64,000 nt of DNA from Panagrolaimus kolymaensis (taxonomy: Eukaryota; Nematoda; Chromadorea; Rhabditida; Panagrolaimidae): the NCBI GenBank assembly GCA_028622995.1, contig JAJQJQ010000082.1, positions 124,001 to 188,000 of the forward strand, given 5' to 3'. Shown here in pieces: positions 63,945 through 64,000 of the stretch (its first letter is position 1; every line of letters begins with the position of its first letter). The notes under the pieces are model-generated. The model saw only the letters and a list, made by a program, of their open reading frames with translations, was not told the DNA's origin and did not search any database. The position numbers were made by a program, and so were the translations under genes.

Positions 63945-64000
63945 GGGGTATATAATATTTTAGCAGGATCCAATATTTTTTAAGAAAAAAATAAAATCAA

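Larger units (their letters stand above)
28946..64000 (-). repeat. Right satellite array, 135-bp monomer, inverted relative to the left array
   Basis: The same 135-bp satellite in reverse complement, from GAATCACTTTCATGAG at 28946 to the window end (35,055 bases). That is about 259 full periods plus two 58-bp partial monomers. The only other length changes I see are one missing T near 61280 and one missing A near 61830. Subtypes are arranged in blocks. A region at about 29.0-37.4 kb has local variants (GTGGAG, TTTAATTAATCAC, CACAAAT). A region at 36.2-56.3 kb is mainly AAAAATAG with ACATTTTGG. A uniform distal region from 56.3 kb has AAAATTAG with ACTTTTTGG. A CTTTGCC variant occurs only in this array. 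The inner edge lies at a different point of the monomer from the left array's edge. Confidence 0.98.

Overview
The window is eukaryotic. Its genes are split by short introns (about 46-58 bp, one of 198 bp) with GT...AG ends and T-rich 3' ends, it has AATAAA poly(A) signals and a TATA box, and the base composition is very AT-rich. The peroxiredoxin and mitochondrial-type aconitase look metazoan. A small-genome invertebrate with compact genes (rotifer, mite, nematode or tardigrade type) is my inference; the species cannot be named from the sequence.

Layout. About 57 kb of the 64 kb is one satellite DNA with a 135-bp monomer, about 28% GC, and a BamHI-type GGATCC in almost every copy. It forms two arrays in opposite orientation. 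The left array (1-22148, 164 exact 135-bp periods) and the right array (28946-64000, about 259 periods plus two 58-bp partial monomers) are reverse complements of each other, and both run off the window. Variation is nearly all substitution at about ten diagnostic sites. Combinations of these sites define monomer subtypes, blocks and higher-order repeats (2-mer, 3-mer, 7-mer, 11-mer).

Between the arrays lies a single 6.8-kb island (22149-28945) with four gene-like units, all damaged. (1) A plus-strand gene has lost its 5' end at the left array junction. (2) A minus-strand gene for a Gln/Gly/Trp-rich protein has its coding exon interrupted by a 495-bp non-autonomous hAT-type element with a perfect 8-bp target duplication. 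(3) A plus-strand mitochondrial-type aconitase lacks its N-terminal part and the whole C-terminal swivel domain, and is flanked by diverged direct repeats. (4) A plus-strand mitochondrial 2-Cys peroxiredoxin is cut by the right array exactly inside the codon expected to encode the resolving cysteine, and the satellite supplies a new six-codon tail and stop.

Taken together, the island looks like a fragment of ordinary gene-bearing DNA captured between inverted satellite arrays, with both edges cutting through genes. In both arrays the monomer carries AATAAA only on the strand read when leaving the island, so transcripts running outward meet a possible poly(A) signal every 135 bp. No new multi-gene system is evident; the unusual features are the architecture, the satellite-gene fusion and the satellite's internal organisation. 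Counts and identities were read by eye and should be taken as approximate unless stated as exact.
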